A DNA stretch of 49,474 nt from Francisella sp. SYW-9. GTDB lineage: Bacteria > Pseudomonadota > Gammaproteobacteria > Francisellales > Francisellaceae. Location: positions 1 to 49,474 of the forward strand of contig NZ_VXKQ01000013.1 of NCBI RefSeq assembly GCF_008711465.1, read 5' to 3'. The position numbers were made by a program, and so were the translations under genes. The notes under the pieces are model-generated. The model made no database searches, had not been told where the DNA came from, and worked only from the letters and a program-made list of their open reading frames with translations. Below, one piece after another: positions 34,465 to 42,704 of the stretch (positions are counted from its first letter, which is position 1; each line of letters opens with the position of its first letter).

Positions 34465-36049
34465 TATTATCACCTATCTCATAAGCTGATACAATTACCA
34501 CTAATGTCTCTTTAGTACCTTGAGTTCCTTGATTACCGCCTAGTAACCACCATTTCTTATCTGCTAATGATGATTGGCCTAACTGGTTATCATCAGTTGA
34601 AAAGCCTGTAATAACTGCTGTTTGACCAGATTTAAGCATTATATTTTGAATTATCTTATTGCTCTCAGTATGCGGTAATTCAATTGTTGATGGATAATCC
34701 TTGTTACCATATTGAAGCTTCTGCATCTCAAGTAACTTAGACATATTAAGAGACATTCTAAGAAAGATCTTATCGCCAATAACATTTGATAAAACACTTC
34801 CAGTGAAACCTGTGTTAACCGTTGCTTGTTCTACTGATGTTTGAACATTATCAGCTGTGATTACAGCACCTGCTCCTAATGTTGTTACTGACAGGTTCTT
34901 AACATAAGCTTGGCTTTGACCATTATTAAGTGGAGTAGATTGACCATTTAATGAATAAAAATTAAAGCCTTGAACATATGTGGCATCTAAATATTTTTGT
35001 AAAGCTGAAGCTACTATATTGGATCCCGCCCACATCCCACCAGCAATACCATATTTAATAGTTGCCGTAGTTAAATTACTATCAGATAAAGCCTCTCCTA
35101 ATCCTGTCGTATCCCAATTAATTTTGGTGTGAGTGCCGTTATATACTAAATTCCAATCAATACCATAATTAGATGACTTAGTTGTTTTAACTTCATATAT
35201 AGCAATCTTAACTTGAACAGCTTTCTTTGCCTCTTGGTTAAAATGCTTAACATAGTTGCTAACTTCTGCCATTAATCTTGGCGTAGCTGTCACTGTTATC
35301 ATTGCATAAGAGTTATTAGCACTAACCTTAATACTTGAATCAAATGACTTAATAGTATTAATAGCTTCTGCAAATGCATCCGCTGATTTAGTCGTATATG
35401 AAACATTAGACTTATTATTAGCATCTGTATTTGTAATCGATGTCGAATCATCAATCTGTGACTCTGGAATAGCTAACTTAAATGTTTGTGTTTCAGTATG
35501 AAATATCGTTACTTTTTTTGTAGAATAATTATATTTCCAATATAGACCAAAACGATTAGTTAACTCATCTAAATAACCTTTTAAATCACCAGAGTAGTTT
35601 ATAATCTGCTTAGTAGGATATGATGTATCATCACTATTTGTACTAGATGATGATTTTGAGCTTGTAGATGTTCCATCTGATGAATCACCATATAACCACT
35701 CTAAAGCTTCATTCGAAATATTAATATTAAGATTAGTCAGATTAGATAACTTAGAAATATATTCACTAATATCTTCCTTATTAGTGCTATTTAAGCTAAT
35801 TTGTTGATTAAATATTTGAGGTAATGGCTTTGATTGTGCCTCAATTACAAATGACTTATCCCCCAAAAATGGTTTTTTACTATAGCTAATATAGTCTCTA
35901 GATAAAGGAGTACTCATCTGACCACTTAATGAATTACTTTTGTCTTTCGCATTCTTAATAGCTGTTTTTGTAGCCTTAATATCAGGCATAGCACAACTAG
36001 AAATAACTAATGTAGCTAATATCCCTAAACAAAATGTTTTTTTAGTCAT
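34457..36049 (-). CDS. pilN: PilN, lipoprotein secretin of the type IVb pilus
   Basis: A 530-residue outer-membrane secretin. Lipobox LVISSC (Cys19), N-terminal secretin N domains with a Ser-rich insertion (near 125-145), and a C-terminal beta-domain with VKIAIYEVKTTKSSNYGIDW and the conserved GQTAVITGFSTDDN region. It forms the gated pore for the pilus. AGGGGG ribosome site. Overlaps the upstream TcpQ-like gene and downstream pilO. Confidence 0.9.
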   Translation of the reverse strand: MTKKTFCLGILATLVISSCAMPDIKATKTAIKNAKDKSNSLSGQMSTPLSRDYISYSKKPFLGDKSFVIEAQSKPLPQIFNQQISLNSTNKEDISEYISKLSNLTNLNINISNEALEWLYGDSSDGTSTSSKSSSSTNSDDTSYPTKQIINYSGDLKGYLDELTNRFGLYWKYNYSTKKVTIFHTETQTFKLAIPESQIDDSTSITNTDANNKSNVSYTTKSADAFAEAINTIKSFDSSIKVSANNSYAMITVTATPRLMAEVSNYVKHFNQEAKKAVQVKIAIYEVKTTKSSNYGIDWNLVYNGTHTKINWDTTGLGEALSDSNLTTATIKYGIAGGMWAGSNIVASALQKYLDATYVQGFNFYSLNGQSTPLNNGQSQAYVKNLSVTTLGAGAVITADNVQTSVEQATVNTGFTGSVLSNVIGDKIFLRMSLNMSKLLEMQKLQYGNKDYPSTIELPHTESNKIIQNIMLKSGQTAVITGFSTDDNQLGQSSLADKKWWLLGGNQGTQGTKETLVVIVSAYEIGDNNG

Positions 36050-36932
36050 TATTGCCCCCTAATAATATTGGAGAATATGAATTATCTTTAATCACCAAAA
36101 CATGATTAGCATGTACTTGTGCTTGTATATCAACACCTGCTTGTGTTGCTGATGATATTAACTGTGTTAAAGCTCCATTTTGGGAATCTAAAGAACCATA
36201 AAATGTATTGGGAACATCAATAACAAAATCTTTCTTAGCTAGGTAATATGACTTAAACCCTGCAACCTTAGCCCAACGATCTATTGTTTCTTTGAGCGTC
36301 TGACCAGCATAAGCATAAAACACTGATATATTCTTTTGAGCAAAGCCATTAGCTGACTTTTCAGACTCGGCTATACCTACAATCTTATCTTTATCGTTAA
36401 AACCAAAATAAATACTGTGATTTTGATTAAACTTAATAACTTCTTTTTGAGTTGGATGCTTACTTAATCCATCTGCCACTAAAATTGGTGATACTCTAAC
36501 TTTATAATCAACTCTATCAAGATACTTAGCTAATGGTGGCTTAGCAGTTTCAGCTTCTTTGCTTGATTTGCTTAGACTCTTGTTAAAGCAAAAATATATT
36601 TCATGATTTGCTTTATCTACAGAAAATATCTGAGCGCCTGTTAATATCTTAATAGCCTGATAAACATTAACATTATCAAGAGTATTTAATTGTTTAGGTA
36701 ACTTATTAGCCATTACCATTTGCATATTTTGAGATACGCTACTAGATACTTTGTAATGAACCTTAGCTAAAACATCATTAACAGCATCAGCTACTGTTTG
36801 ATCTTTATAATCAAAATTCCAATATGCTGGAGCTGCTAACTCATCTAAAGTATTTTGATTTGTTTGAGCATTAGAGACTAACGGTAATAAAGTCACTGTA
36901 GCTAACATTAAAAGTCTAAATCTTTGTTTCAT
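36042..36932 (-). CDS. PilL/TcpQ-like pilus protein
   Basis: A 296-residue exported protein: signal peptide to about 22, an N-terminal domain (TVADAVNDVLAKVHYKV ... NVYQAIKILTG) related to the PilL domain at 27426-27953, and a C-terminal TcpQ-type domain (AYAGQTLKETIDRWAKVAGF; VDIQAQVHANHVLVI). TcpQ-like proteins stabilise the secretin in the outer membrane. First pilus gene of the operon, overlapping the next. The second ATG (36932) has the properly spaced AGGAG. Confidence 0.82.
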   Translation of the reverse strand: MKQRFRLLMLATVTLLPLVSNAQTNQNTLDELAAPAYWNFDYKDQTVADAVNDVLAKVHYKVSSSVSQNMQMVMANKLPKQLNTLDNVNVYQAIKILTGAQIFSVDKANHEIYFCFNKSLSKSSKEAETAKPPLAKYLDRVDYKVRVSPILVADGLSKHPTQKEVIKFNQNHSIYFGFNDKDKIVGIAESEKSANGFAQKNISVFYAYAGQTLKETIDRWAKVAGFKSYYLAKKDFVIDVPNTFYGSLDSQNGALTQLISSATQAGVDIQAQVHANHVLVIKDNSYSPILLGGNND

Positions 36933-37336
36933 CTGCAAGCTCCTACAACAGGTTTATTATTTAAGTACTTCCCTAATTCAAAATTAGCTAAAATATCTTT
37001 CCATACTTTCAAAACTTCATTGCTAGCACTCTCAAAAGAGCATCTACACAAAAGATACAAATAAAACATTATTAAACTCTCGTTAGACTTAAAATTAGGT
37101 CTAAGAGCCTCTTCCGCTTTTTCGAAATTTTCTATATCTGACATTGTTAATTGAAGCTCTTCATCATCCACCAAATGATTTAAAATTTGCTCAAATAATT
37201 TTTTTTGAGCATCACTAAGATCAACAACACTCTCATCAGATAAAATATTCAGTCTTATAAAATTAGCCGCTAAATCTTTGATTACTGGAGTTTTATCTTT
37301 GGAAACCATACAATCATCAAATTTTATTATTTTCAT
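36929..37336 (-). CDS. Hypothetical protein upstream of the pil genes
   Basis: A 135-residue acidic, helical cytosolic protein (NFEKAEEALRPNFKSNESL; two adjacent Cys-containing positions in LLCRCSFE). No signal or membrane segment. Four-base overlap with the TcpQ-like gene and good AGGAG. It has a size and composition similar to the small proteins at 38813-39552, but I cannot align it confidently. Function unknown. Confidence 0.65.
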   Translation of the reverse strand: MKIIKFDDCMVSKDKTPVIKDLAANFIRLNILSDESVVDLSDAQKKLFEQILNHLVDDEELQLTMSDIENFEKAEEALRPNFKSNESLIMFYLYLLCRCSFESASNEVLKVWKDILANFELGKYLNNKPVVGACR

Positions 37337-37348
37337 ATCAAACTCCTA

Positions 37349-38146
37349 CTAAGCTAATTTCTTTTCTGAACTAAGATTTCTCAAAACACCATAGAAGTAC
37401 TGTGAGGCTTTGTCATTAATCCTTTGCTCAACTTCAGCATGATGTGTTTCGATAATTGCTTGATCAATGACATCAGTCGGATGAACTCTCAATACCGATT
37501 TCATCTGTGAAGGAGTTAAACCTAGTCCAAGAAGATCTTCTTGGATACTTTCCTTCTTATCCTCTTCAGAAGCTTCTACAAATCCAAAAGGTAGAGAAGT
37601 TGCTTTTGATTTATTCTCTTCAACAAAAAAAGAAAAACTGTCACTAACTAACTGATTATCTTGACCAAAGGATTGATCTTCGTTGTTAGTAATATCTTTG
37701 TTAGTTAGTTTATTAGTTTTTTGTTTTTTAGTATTTAGTCTATTAGTATTTAATAGTTCGCCATTACCGACTGGGCGGTTTTCCGATTTTGCCTTTCCTG
37801 CCGTGTCGGTTTTGGCTATATCGGTTTTGACCGACTCGGCAGAATTAGGAGTATGGTTAGAATATTCATAAACTACATACTCCCAACCACCAAATTGACC
37901 ATTATCTTTTTGGATTCTATTTTGTGATATATAGCCTTTATCTCTAAGCTCTTTAAAAGCTGTATCAATAGCTTTTTGACCCTCTGAAAAGTGTCTATAT
38001 AATTCTGTTTTTTGAAGCTTCCAGTTATCAGGTAACGTCATAATGTATCCATAAATACCTTTAGCCCTAGCTGAAATATTAGGATCTTTGAAACACTCAT
38101 TCGCGATAGTTGAATAGTTTTGGTTTTTTTCTCTGCGGATAATCAT
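37349..38146 (-). CDS. Winged-helix DNA-binding protein, replisome-organiser-like
   Basis: A 265-residue protein. Residues 1-75 (MIIRREKNQNYSTIANECF; ISARAKGIYGYIMTLPDNW; KAIDTAFKELRDKGYI) form the winged helix typical of phage and plasmid replication/DnaD-like proteins. A polar Lys/Asn-rich linker of about 100 residues leads to a conserved helical C-terminal domain (LGLTPSQMKSVLRVHPTDVI). It may act in element replication or as transfer-operon regulator. Its DNA between 37740 and 37850 is unusually GC-rich. Good AGGGAG ribosome site. Confidence 0.75.
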   Translation of the reverse strand: MIIRREKNQNYSTIANECFKDPNISARAKGIYGYIMTLPDNWKLQKTELYRHFSEGQKAIDTAFKELRDKGYISQNRIQKDNGQFGGWEYVVYEYSNHTPNSAESVKTDIAKTDTAGKAKSENRPVGNGELLNTNRLNTKKQKTNKLTNKDITNNEDQSFGQDNQLVSDSFSFFVEENKSKATSLPFGFVEASEEDKKESIQEDLLGLGLTPSQMKSVLRVHPTDVIDQAIIETHHAEVEQRINDKASQYFYGVLRNLSSEKKLA

Positions 38147-38478
38147 TTGAACGCTCCCTTAACTTTATTAATAAATAAAAAATTAAAGGGCTGAAAATAT
38201 TTAGATACAGCTATGACTATGTGTATAGATACACTTATCGCTATGCTAAATGTCTTCACCGTCCGATCACGTAATACAGAAAATATTTTTTTGGTGATCG
38301 GGCGGTTGAGAACATTTAGTAAACAAATGCCTGTAGCTTTCCCCATTTCTGAGTTTTGTATGGCTACAGCCACCCAATCATTACTGATTGAGTTAACATT
38401 TAACGCATGTTTACGTTTACTAAAAGGGTTCTCACGCCCACCTAAAATATAATCTATATGCCCTTTATTTTCAAACAT
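38143..38478 (-). CDS. Uncertain small protein overlying a structured DNA element
   Basis: A possible 111-residue product beginning MFENKGHIDYILGGREN. The middle (ALNVNSISNDWVAVAIQN; FSVLRDRTVKTFSIAISV) gives me an unverified impression of recurring short proteins annotated in phage-plasmid and P4-like elements. The DNA is GC-richer than the operon and folded by several inverted repeats, and the plus strand is open too, so an RNA or DNA element rather than a protein is possible. The stop overlaps the wHTH gene start. Confidence 0.4.
   Translation of the reverse strand: MFENKGHIDYILGGRENPFSKRKHALNVNSISNDWVAVAIQNSEMGKATGICLLNVLNRPITKKIFSVLRDRTVKTFSIAISVSIHIVIAVSKYFQPFNFLFINKVKGAFK
38221..38436. 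repeat. Nested inverted-repeat element
   Basis: Arms 38247-38270 and 38294-38318 pair over some 20 bases (CCGTCCGATCAC with GTGATCGGGCGG at the core). GCCTGTAGC near 38328 pairs with GCTACAG near 38363. TTTAGTAAAC at 38316-38325 pairs perfectly with GTTTACTAAA near 38415-38424, and GGGCGGTTGAGAAC pairs with GTTCTCACGCCC. A small palindrome GTGTAT-AG-ATACAC sits at 38221-38234. Some pairings are alternatives of others. Candidate oriT, single-strand initiation site or regulatory RNA. Confidence 0.6.
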
Positions 38479-38503
38479 TTTTTTCAAAATCCTAATTTCG
38501 GTT

Positions 38504-38803
38504 TTAATGTATTTGTATATCTTCTTGTTGTTCGTCTCTTTGAAATTCAATATAAATAGCATCAATCAGATCAATAGCTGCATACTTTGCAAACTCATCT
38601 ACGGCATCTTTAGGAATCTTAATGCTCGATTTGTAATCAAAGCTATCAATTTCACCTTGATACGTTGGGTAATGTTTTTCTGATCCACTTATAACCATGA
38701 ATTCACCTGTTTGTTTGTACCATAACGTCACTTTCCTACCTCTACCAATATATGCAATCGCAAAAGCTATATTCAGTACATCTTTGTATAAATCAAATTC
38801 CAT
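38504..38803 (-). CDS. Hypothetical protein
   Basis: A 99-residue acidic protein (LNIAFAIAYIGRGRKVTLWY; KIPKDAVDEFAKYAAIDLI) with a beta N-terminal and helical C-terminal part; no membrane signal. AAGGAT ribosome site; 10 bases after its upstream neighbour. I recognise no family. Place near the start of the transfer operon suggests a regulatory or early accessory protein. Confidence 0.65.
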   Translation of the reverse strand: MEFDLYKDVLNIAFAIAYIGRGRKVTLWYKQTGEFMVISGSEKHYPTYQGEIDSFDYKSSIKIPKDAVDEFAKYAAIDLIDAIYIEFQRDEQQEDIQIH

Positions 38804-38812
38804 AACTAATCC

Positions 38813-39181
38813 TTAAGCACAATGAGATTGTTGCTCTTCAAGCATGCTGTTATACATCTTTTCTAAACCTTCATATTTGGGGATATCGATATGTCCATCA
38901 CACTCAACTAACATATAAAAGAAAAGAACAAGATTAGTTTCAATTAGAGAACAACATTTCTCTAACTTAGCTAGAGTGGCTTTAATAGCAGCTTTACCTA
39001 ACCTCTCCAAAGCTCCACTTTGATCACCAAAGTAAAAAGTCTTTTGTAGGATTTCAAGAGCTTTTATATCATCTTGAGTTAGGTTAACTCTATTAAACCT
39101 CTTAAGTGATTCATCGCCTCTATGACCATAGATTTGAACTTCAAGATACTTATATGATTCTTTAGAAATTTCGTAATACAT
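38813..39181 (-). CDS. Hypothetical protein, paralogue of the next gene upstream
   Basis: A 122-residue helical protein. It aligns with the protein at 39196-39552: YLEVQIYGHRGDE with FLNFQIHGKCSAN, FYFGDQ with IYFGDE, and LFFYMLVECDG with YIFLVVDNCKN, in the same order and spacing. Tandem duplication within the operon head is thus likely. Strong AGGGG ribosome site. Cytosolic; function unknown. Confidence 0.68.
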   Translation of the reverse strand: MYYEISKESYKYLEVQIYGHRGDESLKRFNRVNLTQDDIKALEILQKTFYFGDQSGALERLGKAAIKATLAKLEKCCSLIETNLVLFFYMLVECDGHIDIPKYEGLEKMYNSMLEEQQSHCA

Positions 39182-39195
39182 AATAGGTCCCCTTT

Positions 39196-39552
39196 TTATG
39201 AATTAGAAACTATTGAACGTTGATAAGTAGCTTTCAAAGCTTCAAATTTAGCTTTGTTTTTGCAGTTATCGACAACTAAAAATATATAATCAATTAGAAT
39301 AGTTTCATTAGTTGAAACTTGATTCTTAAGTTCAGTAAGAATATGATGTACTTCATCCATTTCTGGCTCAGAAAAATGAAGTTTCTCATCACCAAAATAA
39401 ATAACATCTCTAATGGGTTTTAATAAGTTCTTTGCTTTAACAGTTAAATCAATTTTAGTTAGCTTACAGCTACAATTAGCTGAACACTTCCCATGTATCT
39501 GAAAATTAAGAAATTCTGATATTTCATGTTGAATACTCTTACAATCGTTCAT
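39196..39552 (-). CDS. Hypothetical protein, paralogue of its downstream neighbour
   Basis: A 118-residue protein sharing the Q-I-x-G and YFGD motifs with the product of the following gene. It has three extra Cys in a cluster (HGKCSANCSCKL), which might bind a metal; these are not kept in the paralogue. AAAGGGG ribosome site, second gene of the operon behind the ribbon-helix-helix protein. Function unknown. Confidence 0.68.
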   Translation of the reverse strand: MNDCKSIQHEISEFLNFQIHGKCSANCSCKLTKIDLTVKAKNLLKPIRDVIYFGDEKLHFSEPEMDEVHHILTELKNQVSTNETILIDYIFLVVDNCKNKAKFEALKATYQRSIVSNS

Positions 39553-39633
39553 ATCAAACCCCTTTAAAATAATTTTTGATATTTTGATTTTTTGAATTAG
39601 TACTTTTAATCAAATCATTAGTTGTCATAGCTA

Positions 39634-39816
39634 CTAACCTTCTTCTTTTTCAACCATTTTTCTATAGTACTTAATAGAATTAGCAACAATATCTTGGATA
39701 AATTCGCCTTCCTGTGCTGCACGTCTTCTAAGCCATAAATGCAGATCTGTTGGTATTGCAACCCTTGATGGTCTTGCTTTTTTTAAACTCTTTATCCCTT
39801 TTTTTGGCATTTGCAT
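39634..39816 (-). CDS. Arc/CopG-type ribbon-helix-helix regulator
   Basis: A 60-residue basic protein. SRVAIPTDLHLWLRRRAAQ is a ribbon-helix-helix start (strand then helix) and EFIQDIVANSIKYYRK the second helix, as in Arc-like repressors and relaxosome accessory proteins. It is the first gene of the transfer/pilus operon and so probably autoregulates it or binds a transfer site. No convincing Shine-Dalgarno. Confidence 0.75.
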   Translation of the reverse strand: MQMPKKGIKSLKKARPSRVAIPTDLHLWLRRRAAQEGEFIQDIVANSIKYYRKMVEKEEG

Positions 39817-39956
39817 TATTGAAACATTTTTAAACTAATTAAATAATAACACTTTCAAACTACTTTTGAAACAAAAATAAACTATTTTTAAGAAACTATA
39901 TAAATAATATAATTTATAAGAATAAACAACCTATTTAATATCTATGATCTAAAAAC
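39817..39956. promoter_or_regulatory. Divergent promoter region of the transfer operon
   Basis: Lies between the ribbon-helix-helix gene (minus) and the double-HTH gene (plus). Contains a perfect 7-bp inverted repeat TTTCAAA (39853-39859) and TTTGAAA (39865-39871), and repeated GAAAC/AAACT motifs (near 39831, 39868, 39893) spaced by roughly 25-35 bases. These are candidate operators for either flanking regulator. Confidence 0.5.
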
Positions 39957-40784
39957 ATGTCTTCGGCACTATCAGAAAATATAAAAAAACTTATGCTAGA
40001 AAATGGAATAAAAAATGTTTCAGAGCTAGCTAAAAAAGTTAATATGAGAAGCCAGACTTTAGGACTAATCATAAGAGGAGATAGATCTAATCCAAGAGAA
40101 ATAACGCTACAACCACTTGCTGATTTTTTCGATGTATCAATTAATGAATTACTTGGCGTTAATAATGATTTCTCATTTTCATCTCATCTTGAAAACATAA
40201 TGACTTACTGTGGTATAAATGATTATAAATTATCTGAGATGTCAGGGATTGCAAGAGAAACTATAAATTCTATACTTTATGGACTATCAAATACTCCGAA
40301 TGATTCAACAATTAAGAAACTATCTGATTTTTTTGGAATAACTGTTGATCAAATGAGAGGAATTGAACCTGTTAATATTAAAGATATAGAGAATAATATT
40401 TCTTTTAACAAAATACCTCTTTTATATAAAAGAGATATTTATAATGTATATACTGAAGATTTTAAATTATCTATAAAAAATATATATAGAAAAACAAAAT
40501 CAAAATTTAATGATTCCAACCAATTATGTATAGAATCATTTGGAGATATGTTTTTTGAAAATAAAACTAGCTACTTTAAAGTATTCTTAACAACTGAAAG
40601 ATCTAATAATAGACAAAAAACTATTTACTATGATAAAACAAATTCAAATGTTTTCCTGTGTAAGGAGTCTATAAAACAAAATAAACTTTATTTAACTCTA
40701 GATGATATTTTTGCCAAACCAATTATTAAAAATGATAACCATTTAAAACTTGGATATTTCCTATCAATATCTACTCCAAATTAG
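39957..40784 (+). CDS. Regulator with two tandem XRE helix-turn-helix domains
   Basis: A 275-residue protein. HTH one spans about 5-68 (NVSELAKKVNMRSQTLGLII; LADFFDVSINELLGV), HTH two about 75-138 (NDYKLSEMSGIARETINSIL; LSDFFGITVDQMRGI). The two are homologous repeats. The C-terminal domain begins at IPLLYKRDIYN like S24-type repressors but lacks the GESM Ser motif, so self-cleavage is unlikely. Probable repressor of the transfer operon by position. Its 3' end overlaps the convergent methyltransferase gene by 14 bases. Confidence 0.82.
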   Translation: MSSALSENIKKLMLENGIKNVSELAKKVNMRSQTLGLIIRGDRSNPREITLQPLADFFDVSINELLGVNNDFSFSSHLENIMTYCGINDYKLSEMSGIARETINSILYGLSNTPNDSTIKKLSDFFGITVDQMRGIEPVNIKDIENNISFNKIPLLYKRDIYNVYTEDFKLSIKNIYRKTKSKFNDSNQLCIESFGDMFFENKTSYFKVFLTTERSNNRQKTIYYDKTNSNVFLCKESIKQNKLYLTLDDIFAKPIIKNDNHLKLGYFLSISTPN

Positions 40785-41574
40785 TTTCTCTTTTAAGTAC
40801 AATATAAACTCTTGGAGAATCTAAAGTAACTTTTCCATTATTTGAATTCTTGTTCAGGTAACTTTTTATTTCCTTAAGAAATTGTTCTTTAAAACTTTCT
40901 GTCGGCTTTACTTTATACGCTTTATCAGATAGACATGGTATTGCTGGACCTGATCTAAAAATATCCATTGCTTTATCTATTGAAACAGTATGATAATCTA
41001 TATGAAAATTAAACATTTTTACACTAAAGTAATTTTGTTGACTCAATATATTTAAAAATTCTTTTTCACTTATTAAATTAGCTGGAAAAACAAAGTCTTC
41101 CATTTGATGTTTTAATGAGTTACAGGACTTCACATTTTCTATTGCTTCATAAAATAGTTTACAAAGTCTTGTCTGGGCCTGAATAGCTATAGTTCCATCT
41201 AAAGATAAAATATTATTACTCTGATCAAAGAATATTTGTTTATTTTTGAAAAAGTAAAAAACTGAATTACAAAATATAAGATCATATTTATTTAGTGTCT
41301 CGAAACCTTCATATGTTGAGCATATGAAATTATAAATATCTTTATGTTTTTCTTTAGCTAATTCAATCATCTCTTTTGAAGGATCAATACCATAATATTT
41401 TCCATCATCCTGGAGATAATTGAGTAGCATATTTGTATTGACTCCTGATGCGCATCCTACATCCAATATATTATTATATTTGCTATCACCAATTAAATTC
41501 AACAATCTCTTAGATGCATCATTTTGTGTAATCGAAAATTTTTCATAATCTTTAGCTACATTATTAAAGTTCAT
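40771..41574 (-). CDS. SAM-dependent class I methyltransferase
   Basis: A 267-residue Rossmann methyltransferase. Motif I LDVGCASG lies at 37-44, YGIDPSKEMIELAK holds the acidic ribose contact, and YDLIFCNSVFYFF is motif IV. It resembles trans-aconitate/UbiE-like small-molecule enzymes; no DNA-methylase DPPY/NPPY motif. Substrate unknown. AAGGAT ribosome site; 15 bases after the VUT transporter gene, so likely co-transcribed. Confidence 0.85.
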   Translation of the reverse strand: MNFNNVAKDYEKFSITQNDASKRLLNLIGDSKYNNILDVGCASGVNTNMLLNYLQDDGKYYGIDPSKEMIELAKEKHKDIYNFICSTYEGFETLNKYDLIFCNSVFYFFKNKQIFFDQSNNILSLDGTIAIQAQTRLCKLFYEAIENVKSCNSLKHQMEDFVFPANLISEKEFLNILSQQNYFSVKMFNFHIDYHTVSIDKAMDIFRSGPAIPCLSDKAYKVKPTESFKEQFLKEIKSYLNKNSNNGKVTLDSPRVYIVLKRETNLE

Positions 41575-41589
41575 TAATTATCCTTCTAC

Positions 41590-42657
41590 TCATTTCTTAT
41601 AAATTATATCTTTATTACTATAATCTAAATCCCAAAATTTAAAAGGATTATATGAGGTAGTAAAATCAATAATTTCTATTCCTTCTATTTTCTTAATGCC
41701 CCAACAAGCTATATATGTGATGAAAATTGAAAGCACTTCATAAAGTACTTTAAAAATAAGTAAGTCTATTTGCATATGCATTAAAGTCATATTATGAAAT
41801 TGCCCCCAAAATGCTCCTAAGACAAATATTAAAGTAAATACAAATTCACCTATACATGTAGCTCCTATAGTTCTAAACCATAAAAGCTTACCATTAGTCA
41901 TCTTCTTTAAATGACCAAATATATATGCATTTGCAAACAACCCTAAAAATATAGCAAATAAATTAACAATAACATTCCGTATATTTTGACCTAATATGAA
42001 ATTATATAATCCTGAATATATAGAATACATCTGATCATGAGTCATATTTGGAGAAACTCTATGAAGTATATTATATATTGGCATTGGTATTTCTTGTGCA
42101 GGTAAAAAATACAATGTTATCAATGACATACAGAGTATAGCTATCTGAGTTATTATTATAACCCACAATAATTGCCTAATTCTTTTATATCCATATACCT
42201 CTTGTATAATATTAGCAATAAAATATACAAGAGGAAATGATGCAGCACCGCCAGGCATATCAAACCCAAAAAACATTATCATTCTATGGCTTGCAAACAT
42301 TGTAAAATCGTAAGCACAAATTGATAGTCCAATAAGAATTGGAAAAACTATATACTTATTTTTAAAATTAAAGTTTTTATCCTTAATTCTTATATCTTCA
42401 CCATTCTCATATTGAAATAATATAACTTTTCTCATTATATTATCCCTATCTTCTCTAATAAACTTATTCACTTCATCTGGATTTTGAGCAAAGAATGATA
42501 CAGGTTTAGATTTATCTACCATCTTAAAGCGGATAGAGTATTTTATATATAGTTCCCCGTCTATTTCATCATCACCAATCCATTTATATGATCCTTCAAA
42601 TAAGTTCTTAAAAAAAATTATGAAAGATTTACAAAAATCTAAAATTATATTCATCAT
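41590..42657 (-). CDS. VUT-family membrane transporter (YhhQ/queuosine precursor type)
   Basis: A 355-residue inner-membrane protein. About 105 cytosolic residues precede six membrane segments. The family features are FPLVYFIANIIQEVYGYKRI in the second segment region and CIGEFVFTLIFVLGAFWGQ later on. YhhQ-like proteins import queuosine precursors such as preQ0. The long N-terminal extension is unusual for the family and may be a regulatory or fused domain. Forms a likely operon with the methyltransferase. Confidence 0.8.
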   Translation of the reverse strand: MMNIILDFCKSFIIFFKNLFEGSYKWIGDDEIDGELYIKYSIRFKMVDKSKPVSFFAQNPDEVNKFIREDRDNIMRKVILFQYENGEDIRIKDKNFNFKNKYIVFPILIGLSICAYDFTMFASHRMIMFFGFDMPGGAASFPLVYFIANIIQEVYGYKRIRQLLWVIIITQIAILCMSLITLYFLPAQEIPMPIYNILHRVSPNMTHDQMYSIYSGLYNFILGQNIRNVIVNLFAIFLGLFANAYIFGHLKKMTNGKLLWFRTIGATCIGEFVFTLIFVLGAFWGQFHNMTLMHMQIDLLIFKVLYEVLSIFITYIACWGIKKIEGIEIIDFTTSYNPFKFWDLDYSNKDIIYKK

Positions 42658-42704
42658 CTAAATTACTATTTTTATAAAGGCTTAAGCATACAATTTTATT
42701 TAAA

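Noticed and set aside
37349-38146. Certain replication initiator
   Set aside because: The winged helix occurs in phage and plasmid replication proteins but also in regulators; the gene lies in the transfer operon, far from parAB, so I left it as DNA-binding protein.
38213-38452. Plus-strand frame over the structured element
   Set aside because: No ribosome site; the apparent protein is explained by symmetric inverted repeats on both strands.
40771-41574. DNA methyltransferase of a restriction system
   Set aside because: Lacks DPPY/NPPY or Cys-type catalytic motifs, and no endonuclease is nearby; it fits small-molecule methyltransferases.
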